Shown here: positions 1 to 5,662 of the stretch, piece after piece
How positions within the stretch are numbered: position 1 is the stretch's first letter
Layout of the letters: the number at the start of each line of letters is the position of its first letter
Assembly: GCA_018673255.1 (NCBI GenBank)
Contig: JABHDC010000203.1
Coordinates: forward strand, 1 to 7,581
Direction: 5' to 3'
Length of the DNA: 7,581 bases
DNA from: Gemmatimonadota bacterium
GTDB taxonomy: Bacteria > Latescibacterota > UBA2968 > UBA8231
The notes under the pieces: model-generated
Told to the model about the DNA's origin: nothing
What the model saw: only the letters and a program-made list of their open reading frames with translations
Databases searched by the model: none
Made by a program: the position numbers and the translations under genes

Positions 1-149
1 AGGAACGGCCTCACTCAAGTCTCACGCACGACAGAACGCCAATGGAGGAATACTCCAGATGGCGCAGGGCAGCATAGACAACCTCATGGAGTCCACCCTA
101 ACATCGCTGCCCGGCTGTCCAAAGGATGGGGTCCACCTCTTTGTTAGTA
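1..149. other. Left-edge segment without a recognisable gene
   Basis: This is the start of what would be the next cassette after the VOC unit. On the minus strand it begins with an AAAGAGGTGG purine run resembling the ribosome binding site of the small ORF upstream of the VOC gene. The reading frames that follow close within about 25 codons and none resembles a known protein. A TGTTAGG/CCTAACA core-like motif occurs near 98-105. The unit's gene may lie beyond the left edge, or the cassette may be gene-less. Confidence 0.4.
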
Positions 150-160
150 GCTGAACCTCT
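136..160. repeat. Direct repeat copy A (25 nt)
   Basis: This 25-nt stretch matches 864-888 at 22 of 25 positions, in the same orientation and 728 bp apart. Read on the minus strand, both copies contain GGTTCAGCTAC, then TAACAAAG or CAACAAGG, then GAGG. The repeat thus spans the suspected recombination core (GTTCAGC) and a purine-rich ribosome binding site. Repeats at both ends of the VOC unit are what recombination of that unit would leave. Confidence 0.65.
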
Positions 161-342
161 CGATTCCCGGCGCCACATCTTGGATGGCTATGCATTCTTC
201 GAATGCTTATAGCTGTGCCGGAGAACCCTTAAGGCAGACTCTAGATCAGACCATCAGTCCACAGGCGGCCCCGCGTCTGATTGCGCCGGTGTCAGGTTCG
301 CCGGCGAGCTTCAACGAATCTGCGTGAAACGCTTTGTTAGCG
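150..342 (-). repeat. Candidate attC site following the VOC gene (long, non-canonical)
   Basis: The minus-strand sequence begins CGCTAACAAAGCG only a few bases after the VOC stop codon, which looks like an attC left end. A right core GTTCAGC lies at 150-156. The two ends can be paired imperfectly: GCTAAC then CG-TTTC on the left, GCTGAAC then CGATTCCC on the right. The midpoint falls near a TCTAGA palindrome at 240-245. Weak points are the length (about 193 nt, at the upper limit for attC sites), a right core that departs from GTTRRRY at its fourth base, and poor pairing between the ends and the centre. It may be a degenerate site, or only the left end may be genuine. Confidence 0.35.
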
Positions 343-347
343 CTTTT

Positions 348-743
348 TCACTCATTTCCTTCGTACGATATGAGATTTAGACTGATTCCTTGTGGATCTC
401 TTATTACACAAAAACGACCGACTTTTGGGATATCAGTAGGTGGGAGAACGACCTCACCACCCAGTTGTTCGACTTTTTGAGTAGATGCTTCAACATCATC
501 AACAGTGATATATGGATCCCAACAGGGGACAACGTCATCGGGAACGTTTCCCTCTTTTTGCATCATGCCGCCGACGAATTCTCCTTCACTATGAATCACG
601 AGGTACGAGTTGCCATATATCGTCTTTGTTTCAGTGAAGGTCCAACCAAGCAGCTCGCCGTAGAATTCCTTCGCCGAAGTTAGGTCAGTTGTAATCAGCT
701 CCTGTAAACTGAAAGCGCCGTGTCTCTTGGAGTTGTCTCCCAT
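348..743 (-). CDS. VOC-superfamily (glyoxalase/bleomycin-resistance fold) protein
   Basis: The 131-residue product has the layout of a single-unit vicinal-oxygen-chelate protein made of two beta-alpha-beta-beta-beta modules. Family marks are LQELITTD with KEFYGELLGW (residues about 13-34), VGGMM (57-61), WDPYITVDDVE (about 75-85), and GEVVLPPTDIP then GRFCVIRDPQG (about 96-119). Members include glyoxalase I, extradiol dioxygenases and fosfomycin or bleomycin resistance proteins. The motifs here are of the loosely defined 'lactoylglutathione-lyase-related' type, so the substrate cannot be named. E15 is a plausible metal ligand; the acidic residue often found near the C-terminal strand is replaced in GISLNLIS. 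The protein is probably cytoplasmic and dimeric. The ATG is preceded by GGGAGA at a suitable distance, 13 bp after a 33-codon ORF, so the two may be translationally coupled. The region is visibly more AT-rich than the fucosidase operon. The VOC assignment is firm and the function open. Confidence 0.88.
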   Translation of the reverse strand: MGDNSKRHGAFSLQELITTDLTSAKEFYGELLGWTFTETKTIYGNSYLVIHSEGEFVGGMMQKEGNVPDDVVPCWDPYITVDDVEASTQKVEQLGGEVVLPPTDIPKVGRFCVIRDPQGISLNLISYEGNE

Positions 744-756
744 TGCTTCATCTCCC

Positions 757-858
757 TTAGCGGGGTGTGCTCACCCCCACCTCAGTATCCTGGGACGAGA
801 CTGCCGATGCTAGGACGAGTGCGATGGCTGCACCCAATGGAGCGCTGCGACTGAGCAT
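757..858 (-). CDS. Small 33-aa ORF with signal-peptide-like sequence
   Basis: This short frame starts at an ATG with one of the best ribosome binding sites in the window, AAGGAGG five bases upstream. Its predicted product begins MLSRSAPLGAAIALVLASAV and ends in a short polar tail, so it resembles a secretory signal peptide with a possible cleavage site near SAVSS and almost no mature part. It stops 13 bp before the VOC start. Two readings fit: a small exported or leader peptide, or a translated mini-ORF whose main effect is to deliver ribosomes to the VOC gene, as described for short ORFs ahead of some integron cassettes. It could also be the 5' remnant of a secreted protein gene. A longer frame reaching back to 1014 would begin inside the palindromic spacer and has no ribosome binding site, so the inner ATG is preferred. 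Confidence 0.45.
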   Translation of the reverse strand: MLSRSAPLGAAIALVLASAVSSQDTEVGVSTPR

Positions 859-863
859 CTTGC

Positions 864-888
864 CCTCCTTGTTGGTAGCTGAACCCCT
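864..888. repeat. Direct repeat copy B (25 nt)
   Basis: Partner of the repeat at 136-160 (22 of 25 identical, same orientation). On the minus strand it carries GTTCAGC, the suspected right core of the SDR-gene site, followed by the AAGGAGG ribosome binding site of the 33-aa ORF. Confidence 0.65.
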
Positions 889-1057
889 GTGGCTCAGGCA
901 AGTGCATTTGCGGTGGTGATTACGTGACTTGCGAAGCCGGGGCCCTCCTCCCAGACGGTCTCGATTGTCGCTGGGAGCTCGACTGTCTGGTCCGCCTGCC
1001 GGAAGGATGCACACAGCGATATGTGCACGGGGACTTCCCCCTCGAGCACTGCTCAGC
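878..1057 (-). repeat. Candidate long attC site following the SDR gene
   Basis: This spacer of about 180 nt is an imperfect palindrome along much of its length. The ends pair as GCTGAGC (overlapping the SDR stop codon) with GTTCAGC (878-884), and nearby GTGCTC matches GTGGCTC. The centre has two competing stems: CCAGAC at 951-956 with GTCTGG at 985-990, and CTCCCAG with CTGGGAG (about 948-977). The inner and outer midpoints coincide within a few bases (about 968-970), which favours one large fold. Points against a standard attC are the length and the GTTCAGC core, which breaks GTTRRRY. It could be an unusual attC or another structured spacer. Confidence 0.42.
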
Positions 1058-1898
1058 TGAGTTCGTCGTGAAAGAAGTCACTCAATCGATCTGTGCCGTA
1101 TGTGGGACCAACCATGTCTCTCGTGATGACTGTCAGCGTGAACTCGATAGGACCATGGACCCGGACCGGCGTGGCTACCCTAAGAAGTTTCAGAATGGCT
1201 CTTCCAACGCATGTCGGCACACAAGTGATCTTCGGTTCTGCACCCAATGCGAATGCTGCCTCCGCGATCTCTCGATGGGTGTAGGTAACGGGTCCGCCGA
1301 AACTCAGTTCACTCTCGTCAAGGTCGATAGCATCAAGGCACCTGGTGGCGACGTCTCGCCCTGAGATTGGGTTGATCTGGAAGTCTCCGCGGCCAAAGAG
1401 GTATGCTCGGCCCTGTCTTGCCATGTCCAGGAATGCACGCATGTCTGAGAAGAAACCGTTTGGTCGGATGACGGCGTACTCGATACCTGAGTCCTGGAGA
1501 GCGCAAACAAAGCACTCCTTCGCCTCGACGATCTTCAGATCTCTCATCTGGTCAGCGTGTAGAGCAGATACATACACGAATTTCCTCACGCCGCTGGCCA
1601 GCGCCTCGTTGAGAAGATTGAGATTCCCGCGATAGTCAACGTCCTCGTAGCTCAGGCCATCCTTCTGTTTCGTGATACCAATCGACGAGATGACGACGTC
1701 GACTTGGTCCGTGATGCCGGTGAGGGTATTGGGAACGGTTGCCTGTCCCACAATCACTTCATCGACCGCCGTCTCCGCGTGCGACAACCTCTCCTTGGAC
1801 CGCGTTAGGGCACGAACCTGGTAGCCGCGTTGCTTCGCTTCGGTGAGTAGGAAGCCACCCAGGTACCCGGTCGAACCGGCGATCAGAACGTTCGGCAC
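1053..1898 (-). CDS. NmrA-like atypical SDR-family NAD(P)-binding protein
   Basis: The 281-residue product begins with a Rossmann beta strand and a dinucleotide-binding loop, PNVLIAGSTGYLGG (glycines 8, 11 and 14). RALTRS (about 31-36) follows the second strand, and its arginines suggest NADP(H). Further marks are the SSIG strand end (72-75), VRKFVYVSALHAD (104-116), VEAKE (124-128) and YAVIRPNGFFSD (about 141-152). These mark the atypical or NmrA-like short-chain dehydrogenase/reductase group, which includes NAD(P)H-binding regulators, reductases and complex-I assembly-type proteins. The tyrosine of the YxxxK active site is not in the usual place before K127, so catalysis is uncertain. I chose the GTG at 1898 because AGGAG (1908-1904) sits five bases before it; a GTG two codons upstream overlaps that site and is less likely. 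The start lies 17 bp past the GTTATGT core, as expected for a cassette gene. Substrate unknown. Confidence 0.87.
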   Translation of the reverse strand: MPNVLIAGSTGYLGGFLLTEAKQRGYQVRALTRSKERLSHAETAVDEVIVGQATVPNTLTGITDQVDVVISSIGITKQKDGLSYEDVDYRGNLNLLNEALASGVRKFVYVSALHADQMRDLKIVEAKECFVCALQDSGIEYAVIRPNGFFSDMRAFLDMARQGRAYLFGRGDFQINPISGRDVATRCLDAIDLDESELSFGGPVTYTHREIAEAAFALGAEPKITCVPTCVGRAILKLLRVATPVRVHGPIEFTLTVITRDMVGPTYGTDRLSDFFHDELS

Positions 1899-1915
1899 AC
1901 TCACTCCTCTCTGTC

Positions 1916-1973
1916 ACATAACGCGGCTTTACCGGCGGGGGCGGAGCGCGTCCGTGTGCAAGGCATTGCCATG
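1916..1973 (-). repeat. Candidate short attC site following the methyltransferase gene
   Basis: The whole gap between the methyltransferase stop and the SDR start is about 80 bp. On the minus strand it runs from GCATGGC to the core GTTATGT (1916-1922), 58 nt, which is in the range of short attC sites. The ends pair partly (CAT, then G and CTT positions shared by the two arms), and a CGGA-CGCGC-TCCG hairpin lies near the middle. Its position just after one stop codon and just before the next start is typical. The left core is poor, so the left end is uncertain. Confidence 0.45.
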
Positions 1974-1981
1974 CATCCAGA

Positions 1982-2605
1982 TCAGCTCTTCCTGCCCACG
2001 ACGAAAAGAGTCTTTGTTCGGTCGCCAATGAGCTTCGACTGCTCGACGACGAAGCCCGTCTGTTGAAGCATGGATCCAACGTCCTCGGGGGAGAATGAAC
2101 GTGTGCTCGAAGGGGGTTTCCCCCAGCTCCTAGCGAACCTCACGCCCATCTTGATCTTCTGCCACAGGCTCATGCCGTGACCTGTGAAAGTCACAATCAC
2201 CATCAGTCCTCCGCGCCTGAGAATCCGACGGCCTTCCTCAAGCGCTTTGGCGGGGGTCGCGAGAACGTGAATCAGGTTGGCCATGAAGACGCTGTTGCAT
2301 GACTCAGGCACAAGCGATGTTCCCAGACAATCCTCTTTCTGGATTGTGACTTCCGGATGGTCCCGCAGACGAGCCTTTGCTGCCTCCAGAAGATCGTCCG
2401 AGAGGTCCGTGGCTACGACGCTCGTGCTCTTCTCGGCAATCGATTCCGTGAAGTATCCTGCACCGCAACCGAACTCCACTACTTCACCCAGTTCCGCAAG
2501 CTGATTCAGCTCGCCATTGATCTCGTCGAGGAGTTTCTTCCCCACAACGTATTCCTGATTCCGGTCGTAGGTATCGGAGAATCTGCCCCAGTAATCCTCA
2601 GTCAT
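1982..2605 (-). CDS. Class I SAM-dependent methyltransferase
   Basis: The 207-residue product has the class I fold in order: an N-terminal helix starting EDYWGRFSDTYD, as in UbiE-type enzymes; motif I VVEFGCGAG (42-50), which binds S-adenosylmethionine; VVATDLS (63-69), with D67 likely to contact the ribose hydroxyls; EDCLGTSLVPESCNSVFMAN (91-110), the acidic loop and strand 4; and ILRRGGLMVIVTF (128-140), the post-motif III strand. The C-terminal part contains a TRSFSPEDVGSMLQQTGF element common in small-molecule methyltransferases. The acceptor cannot be inferred. The ATG at 2605 has GAGAG upstream at a suitable distance; a TTG four codons earlier is possible but overlaps that site. The gene starts 33 bp past the GTTATGC core at 2639-2645 and is followed by another candidate attC, so it probably forms one cassette. 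Confidence 0.9.
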   Translation of the reverse strand: MTEDYWGRFSDTYDRNQEYVVGKKLLDEINGELNQLAELGEVVEFGCGAGYFTESIAEKSTSVVATDLSDDLLEAAKARLRDHPEVTIQKEDCLGTSLVPESCNSVFMANLIHVLATPAKALEEGRRILRRGGLMVIVTFTGHGMSLWQKIKMGVRFARSWGKPPSSTRSFSPEDVGSMLQQTGFVVEQSKLIGDRTKTLFVVGRKS

Positions 2606-2638
2606 GTTATCTCTCAACTATGCCAGTCACGGTAGTGC

Positions 2639-2761
2639 GCATAACGTGGCGATCACCTGTGGGCGGCGTCACCCGGTGCCATGAATCACTGGCAGCTGGC
2701 GCCGCTCTGATCCGAATAGCTGCGCCTCATAGAGACCCATCAGGTGAATCGCTTGATATGC
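2639..2761 (-). repeat. attC recombination site following the alpha/beta hydrolase gene
   Basis: This is the best-formed integron site in the window, 123 nt long, about the size of Vibrio VCR-type sites. On the minus strand it runs from GCATATC (2761-2755) to the right core GTTATGC (2645-2639). Just inside the cores the arms match almost completely: read from each end, GCGAT-CACCTG-TGGG (plus strand, from 2649) pairs with GCGATTCACCTGATGGG. The only differences are two extra bases on one arm, which resembles the extrahelical bases that set attC strand choice. Further in, GCGGCGTCA pairs with TGGCGCCGC (8 of 9) and GGTGCC with GGCAGC (5 of 6) around a short central loop. This core-arm-bulge pattern is hard to explain as a terminator. 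Confidence 0.74.
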
Positions 2762-2939
2762 GTTCTACCAAACTCTTCTTGGATCGAAGAGTGTTATCTA
2801 TCGACTCAGTCCAGTCCGTAACCATTATATCCCGGTCACTTCTCTGGCGTTGGTTCACGGGACTGTTGACGCAGGACTGCTCGTTATTCCACCGTTCCAC
2901 GGCCGAGTCAGCCACATTCCCTTCTCGTCTATACTCCAT
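2727..2939 (-). CDS. Doubtful 70-aa ORF overlapping the hydrolase stop
   Basis: The frame starts at an ATG that overlaps the end of the hydrolase gene (ATGGAGTATAG holds both the start and the TAG stop), an arrangement that allows translational coupling. The predicted product is hydrophilic and of low similarity to anything I recognise (begins MEYRREGNVADSAVERWNNE). Its last codons lie inside the attC palindrome. There is no separate ribosome binding site. It may be real, or simply an open frame in a spacer. Confidence 0.2.
   Translation of the reverse strand: MEYRREGNVADSAVERWNNEQSCVNSPVNQRQRSDRDIMVTDWTESIDNTLRSKKSLVERISSDSPDGSL
2762..2928. other. Spacer between hydrolase gene and its attC
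   Basis: About 167 bp separate the hydrolase stop from the attC left core, more than in the other units. It holds a perfect 7-bp hairpin, ACTCTTC/GAAGAGT at 2772-2778 and 2786-2792 with a 7-nt loop and no T-tract on either side. A perfect TATAAT on the minus strand (2829-2824) has no recognisable -35 at normal spacing. Apart from the doubtful 70-aa ORF nothing coding is seen. Confidence 0.4.
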
Positions 2940-3630
2940 CCTGGAGACTGAGGAGCAGGCTGGTGATCTCTTGAGGAACGCTCAGCATTGGCATGTGATC
3001 TGATTCTATCTCGAGGTATTCCCAACCCCTGCCTCGAGCACGCGTTGCCATTTCCTCAAGCATCGGAATTCCGGATTCGGTGCACCTGATGAAGGTGTGA
3101 AGTAGCTCCTTAGCTGGAACGCTGGCAGCTGACAACCTCTCCTGAGCAGCGAGAAGCGGGAAGTCACTCTTCCGATCGTCATCAGGAGGATCGTGGACCA
3201 CGCGCCAGCCGTCGCCGAGTTCGTTTGCCCGACTGGTCAACCAATTGGCGAAGTCTTCGCCGACTGCATCCAGCATGTTTTCGCCGTCTTCCAGTACCAC
3301 GGCATCCAGATAGACAACTCGAGCCAATCTCTCAGGGATGCGTTGGGCGACGCCAGTAGTGACAACTCCGCCATAGCTATGCCCCACGAGGATGACATCC
3401 TTCAGGTCGCTGTATATCACGACATTAACGATGTCCTGGATATGTGTCTCTAGTCCGACATCTTGAGACATAAGGTGTGTTCGGTCGCCGAGACCGGTCA
3501 GGCTTGGGCAGTACACCTCCGCCCCCGCACCCCACATCCTCTTCGCCACGTCACGCCATGTCCACCCCCCATCGAACCCTCCGTGTACGATCAAGTAAAC
3601 GGGCCTGACACTCTCTGCCGATTCCAACAT
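2929..3630 (-). CDS. Alpha/beta hydrolase (EstC / hydroxynitrile-lyase-like)
   Basis: The 233-residue product is a complete small alpha/beta hydrolase. It shows LIVHGGFDGGWTW (13-25), where HGG forms the oxyanion hole, and the aromatic-rich stretch matches the EstC/salicylate-esterase/hydroxynitrile-lyase branch. LTGLGDRTHL (44-53) and the nucleophile elbow GHSYGG (83-88, Ser85) follow. The catalytic histidine lies in SDHMPMLSVP (His212). In this branch the acid usually sits in a CTRD-like motif; here the matching stretch is CTESG (183-187), so the aspartate is replaced, leaving E185 or another acid to serve. Likely reactions are ester or C-C hydrolysis of a small compound. The protein is probably cytoplasmic, with no signal peptide. 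The ATG follows GGGAGAGG closely. It would be the right-most cassette gene identified, with its own attC downstream and a core sequence 87 bp upstream. Confidence 0.9.
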   Translation of the reverse strand: MLESAESVRPVYLIVHGGFDGGWTWRDVAKRMWGAGAEVYCPSLTGLGDRTHLMSQDVGLETHIQDIVNVVIYSDLKDVILVGHSYGGVVTTGVAQRIPERLARVVYLDAVVLEDGENMLDAVGEDFANWLTSRANELGDGWRVVHDPPDDDRKSDFPLLAAQERLSAASVPAKELLHTFIRCTESGIPMLEEMATRARGRGWEYLEIESDHMPMLSVPQEITSLLLSLQDGV

Positions 3631-3716
3631 GACCTCTCCCTATCCCAGTTGACTGCCCTCTTCAACCCTCTTCGTCAATACATGTGTACCACGATCACGA
3701 TGTTTCCTGTATTCTC

Positions 3717-3765
3717 GCATAACAAACAGGTATCTGGAATTACCCATTCCCAGACGAAGTTACCC
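3717..3765 (-). repeat. Core site and hairpin upstream of the hydrolase gene (attC or attI candidate)
   Basis: The minus strand ends here in TTTGTTATGC (core 3717-3723), the same core as the strong attC. A hairpin CTGGAAT/ATTCCCAG (3734-3740 with 3745-3752, one bulged C) sits in the middle, and the far side has GGGTAAC (3759-3765), giving a 49-nt site, short for attC. An alternative far end is the GGATAAC at 3858-3864, which shares the following CAGG and would make a 148-nt site. With no gene immediately to the right it could instead be an attI-like boundary. Confidence 0.38.
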
Positions 3766-3853
3766 CACACTTACCTCGCCTACCTGAGAACAGACACGAC
3801 TCGATGAGCTCCGTCAAACTTCCCTATGCTCACACCGCATTTCGCCTGCAATG

Positions 3854-3883
3854 CCTGGTTATCCCGCCTTTCGTATAACCGGG
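3854..3883. repeat. 9-bp inverted repeat with TAAC cores in both arms
   Basis: CCTGGTTAT (3854-3862) pairs with ATAACCGGG (3875-3883) over nine positions including one G-T wobble, with a 12-nt loop. Both arms contain a GGTTAT/ATAACC motif facing each other. It could be a terminator stem without a T-tract, the far end of the neighbouring recombination site, or a paired binding site of the sort found in attI simple sites. Confidence 0.35.
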
Positions 3884-4326
3884 TATTGGCCTGACCGGAG
3901 AGCCGACGGCCTGTACAAGCGACAAAGCAACGCCCACCCCGAAGTGCCCTCTTGGAAGTTTGCACTCGCGTAAAATGTCGAAATTCGCCTTCGATCCGGT
4001 GGGGTGTCCTTGTTGTGATTGTCGCGTAAGTGTCTGTAAATGAACATTTTGAGGACGAAGACGAGTCAGGGATCAGATCCGATCCCGTGTCAGGAATGCC
4101 TGCAGATTCGGTTGTCTGAATCCGCGAATCTCGCTCGTTTCCCGCCTCAGCATGGCACGCCCGGAGCCGAAGACGTGTTCGTTGTCGCCATCCCTGACAG
4201 GCGACGGTCATGAAATTCATCAGCCCATCCGACTGACCTGATTGCCCCATCGCCTCCGGTTGCGGGAGATTACGCCTCGAGCTGGAATCTGAGTGGTTCG
4301 AAATGTTCAGCGAATGGGGAGATGTC
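3884..4326. promoter_or_regulatory. Divergent intergenic region between cassette array and fucosidase operon
   Basis: About 440 bp carry no convincing gene on either strand. An open frame across it (4394 to 3780, minus) has no family features and overlaps the fucosidase antisense. The region must hold the fucosidase operon promoter, and possibly one firing into the array, but I see no strong -35/-10 pair; TTGTGA near 4013 with TGTAAA 16 bp on is the best weak rightward candidate. A GGGATC-AGATCC-GATCCC hairpin (4069-4086) is a possible operator or leader structure. No integrase remnant is recognisable. Confidence 0.4.
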
Positions 4327-5643
4327 ATGCACACGGTGCGACCGACGACGGGTGACTCGAGCTGGTTCGTCAACGACCGTTTTGGTCTGTTCATCCACTG
4401 GGGCCTCTATGCGATGCCTGCACGCCACGAATGGGTGAAGCAACAGGAAGAGATTTCGGAGGAGGACTACGATTCGAAATACTTCCCGCGTTTCGATCCG
4501 GATCTCTACGATCCGGAGGTGTGGGCGGCGGAGGCGAGCAATGCGGGGATGAAGTATTTCTGCATCACGACCAAACATCACGATGGCTTCTGTCTGTGGG
4601 ATTCGAAGCTCACCGACTACAATGCGACGAAGACACCGGCGAATCGTGACCTGATCCAACCGATGGTCGATGCCTTCCGCGCCCGGGACATGAAGGTGGG
4701 TTTCTACCACAGCCTCATCGACTGGCATCATCCGCATTTCACGCTGGATGACGTGCACTCCATGCGCAATCATCCAGATCGTGAGAATCTCAACGAATCT
4801 CGTGACCAGCAGCAATACATCGACTACCTGCACGGCCAGGTGCGTGAACTGCTCACCGGTTATGGCAAGATCGACTGCATGTTCTACGACTTCTCCTATC
4901 CGGCCGGCGCCCGGGGTCGGGCCGAGGATTTCGTTGGCAAGGGTCGCAAGGAGTGGGGGAGCGAAGAGCTGATCAAGCTCACGCGCCGGCTGCAACCGGA
5001 CATCCTCGTGGACGATCGCCTCGATCTGCTCGATACGGACGATGGTTGGGACTACCGCACGCCCGAGCAGTTCATGCCGCGGGCGTGGCCCACAGAGGAC
5101 GGGAACAAAGTTGTCTGGGAGACGTGCCAGACCTTCTCTGGCTCCTGGGGTTACCATCGGGACGAGTCATCGTGGAAGAGTGTGGATCAACTCCTGCGCA
5201 TGCTGATTGAGGTCGTCAGCAAGGGTGGCAATCTGTTGCTGAATGTGGGTCCCACAGGTCGAGGCGAATTCGATGCGCGTGCCCTGGATCGTCTGCGAGG
5301 CATGGGCGCGTGGATGAAACGGCACGATCGCTCGATCTACGGGTGCACGGCAGCGCCGGAGGGCACGATCACACCGCAGGACTGTCGACTGACCTGGAAT
5401 CCGGCGACGAAGCGGATGTATGTGCACATCTTTGCCTGGCCTTACAAGCAGCTGGCGCTGGACGGGCTGGCCGGGAAGGTCGAGTATGCGCAATTGCTCA
5501 ACGATGGATCGGAGATCTTCCTGCGTGAGCCCACGCCGCACCAGATGGAGATGGGTGGGGCCGATGCGGGCGCGGTGTTCCTTGATCTGCCCGTGGTACA
5601 GCCGCAGGTGGCGATTCCCGTCGTAGAACTGTTCATGAAGTAA
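4327..5643 (+). CDS. Alpha-L-fucosidase, glycoside hydrolase family 29
   Basis: The 438-residue enzyme is a cytoplasmic-type GH29 retaining alpha-L-fucosidase, which releases L-fucose from the non-reducing end of glycans. It opens the barrel with RFGLFIHWGLYAMPA (18-32), then KYFCITTKHHDGFCLWDS (76-93), the most diagnostic GH29 stretch (sugar-binding His-His and Trp). FYHSLIDWHHP (126-136) precedes IDCMFYDFSYP (182-192), where D188 is the probable nucleophile. WETCQTFSGSWGY (264-276) and GGNLLLNVGPTGRGEFD (300-316) complete the family pattern, followed by a beta-sandwich C-terminal part. The acid/base residue is not conserved across GH29 and cannot be assigned. There is no signal peptide, although many bacterial homologues are exported. 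The ATG at 4327 is preferred because GGGGAG lies five bases upstream; an in-frame ATG at 4303 has no such site. The next gene begins 19 bp after the stop, so the two form an operon. Confidence 0.95.
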   Translation: MHTVRPTTGDSSWFVNDRFGLFIHWGLYAMPARHEWVKQQEEISEEDYDSKYFPRFDPDLYDPEVWAAEASNAGMKYFCITTKHHDGFCLWDSKLTDYNATKTPANRDLIQPMVDAFRARDMKVGFYHSLIDWHHPHFTLDDVHSMRNHPDRENLNESRDQQQYIDYLHGQVRELLTGYGKIDCMFYDFSYPAGARGRAEDFVGKGRKEWGSEELIKLTRRLQPDILVDDRLDLLDTDDGWDYRTPEQFMPRAWPTEDGNKVVWETCQTFSGSWGYHRDESSWKSVDQLLRMLIEVVSKGGNLLLNVGPTGRGEFDARALDRLRGMGAWMKRHDRSIYGCTAAPEGTITPQDCRLTWNPATKRMYVHIFAWPYKQLALDGLAGKVEYAQLLNDGSEIFLREPTPHQMEMGGADAGAVFLDLPVVQPQVAIPVVELFMK

Positions 5644-5662
5644 CTCGATAGAAAGACACAGT

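Larger units (their letters stand above)
156..3722 (-). mobile_element. Probable integron gene-cassette array (four cassettes, no integrase seen)
   Basis: Four genes of unrelated function lie on the minus strand, one per unit. Each is followed by a gap holding an imperfect palindrome that ends in a GTT-type core (GTTATGC, GTTATGT or GTTCAGC on the minus strand). Cutting between G and TT of each core, as integron integrases do, gives units of about 3722-2645 (hydrolase), 2644-1922 (methyltransferase), 1921-884 (SDR) and 883-156 (VOC). Two downstream genes start very close to a core: the SDR start is 17 bp and the methyltransferase start 33 bp past it, as is usual for cassettes. The assignment rests mainly on the well-formed site at 2639-2761; the other sites are weaker. 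No intI gene is visible, so this may be a cluster of attC sites lacking integrase or the inner part of a longer array. The alternative is a chance series of leftward genes with palindromic spacers. Confidence 0.62.

Noticed and set aside
859..1014. Upstream extension of the 33-aa ORF to 1014
   Set aside because: It would begin inside the structured spacer with no ribosome binding site, whereas the inner ATG has an ideal one.
924..1364. 146-codon plus-strand frame with many cysteines
   Set aside because: The CxxC-like pairs looked like a zinc protein, but the frame crosses the palindromic spacer and then the SDR gene antisense, without a ribosome binding site.
2772..2792. Perfect 7-bp hairpin as a rho-independent terminator
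   Set aside because: No T-tract follows on either strand and the stem is AT-balanced, so it is listed only as part of the spacer.
3780..4394. 204-codon minus-strand frame in the divergent intergenic region
   Set aside because: Serine/arginine-rich low-information sequence, no ribosome binding site, and its 5' part lies antisense to the fucosidase start. I also looked for integrase (tyrosine recombinase) motifs here and saw none.
4270..5157. 295-codon open frame antisense to the fucosidase
   Set aside because: It lies wholly opposite a confident GH29 gene, is rich in Arg/His/Val/Ile as expected of a complement-strand shadow, and has no domain.
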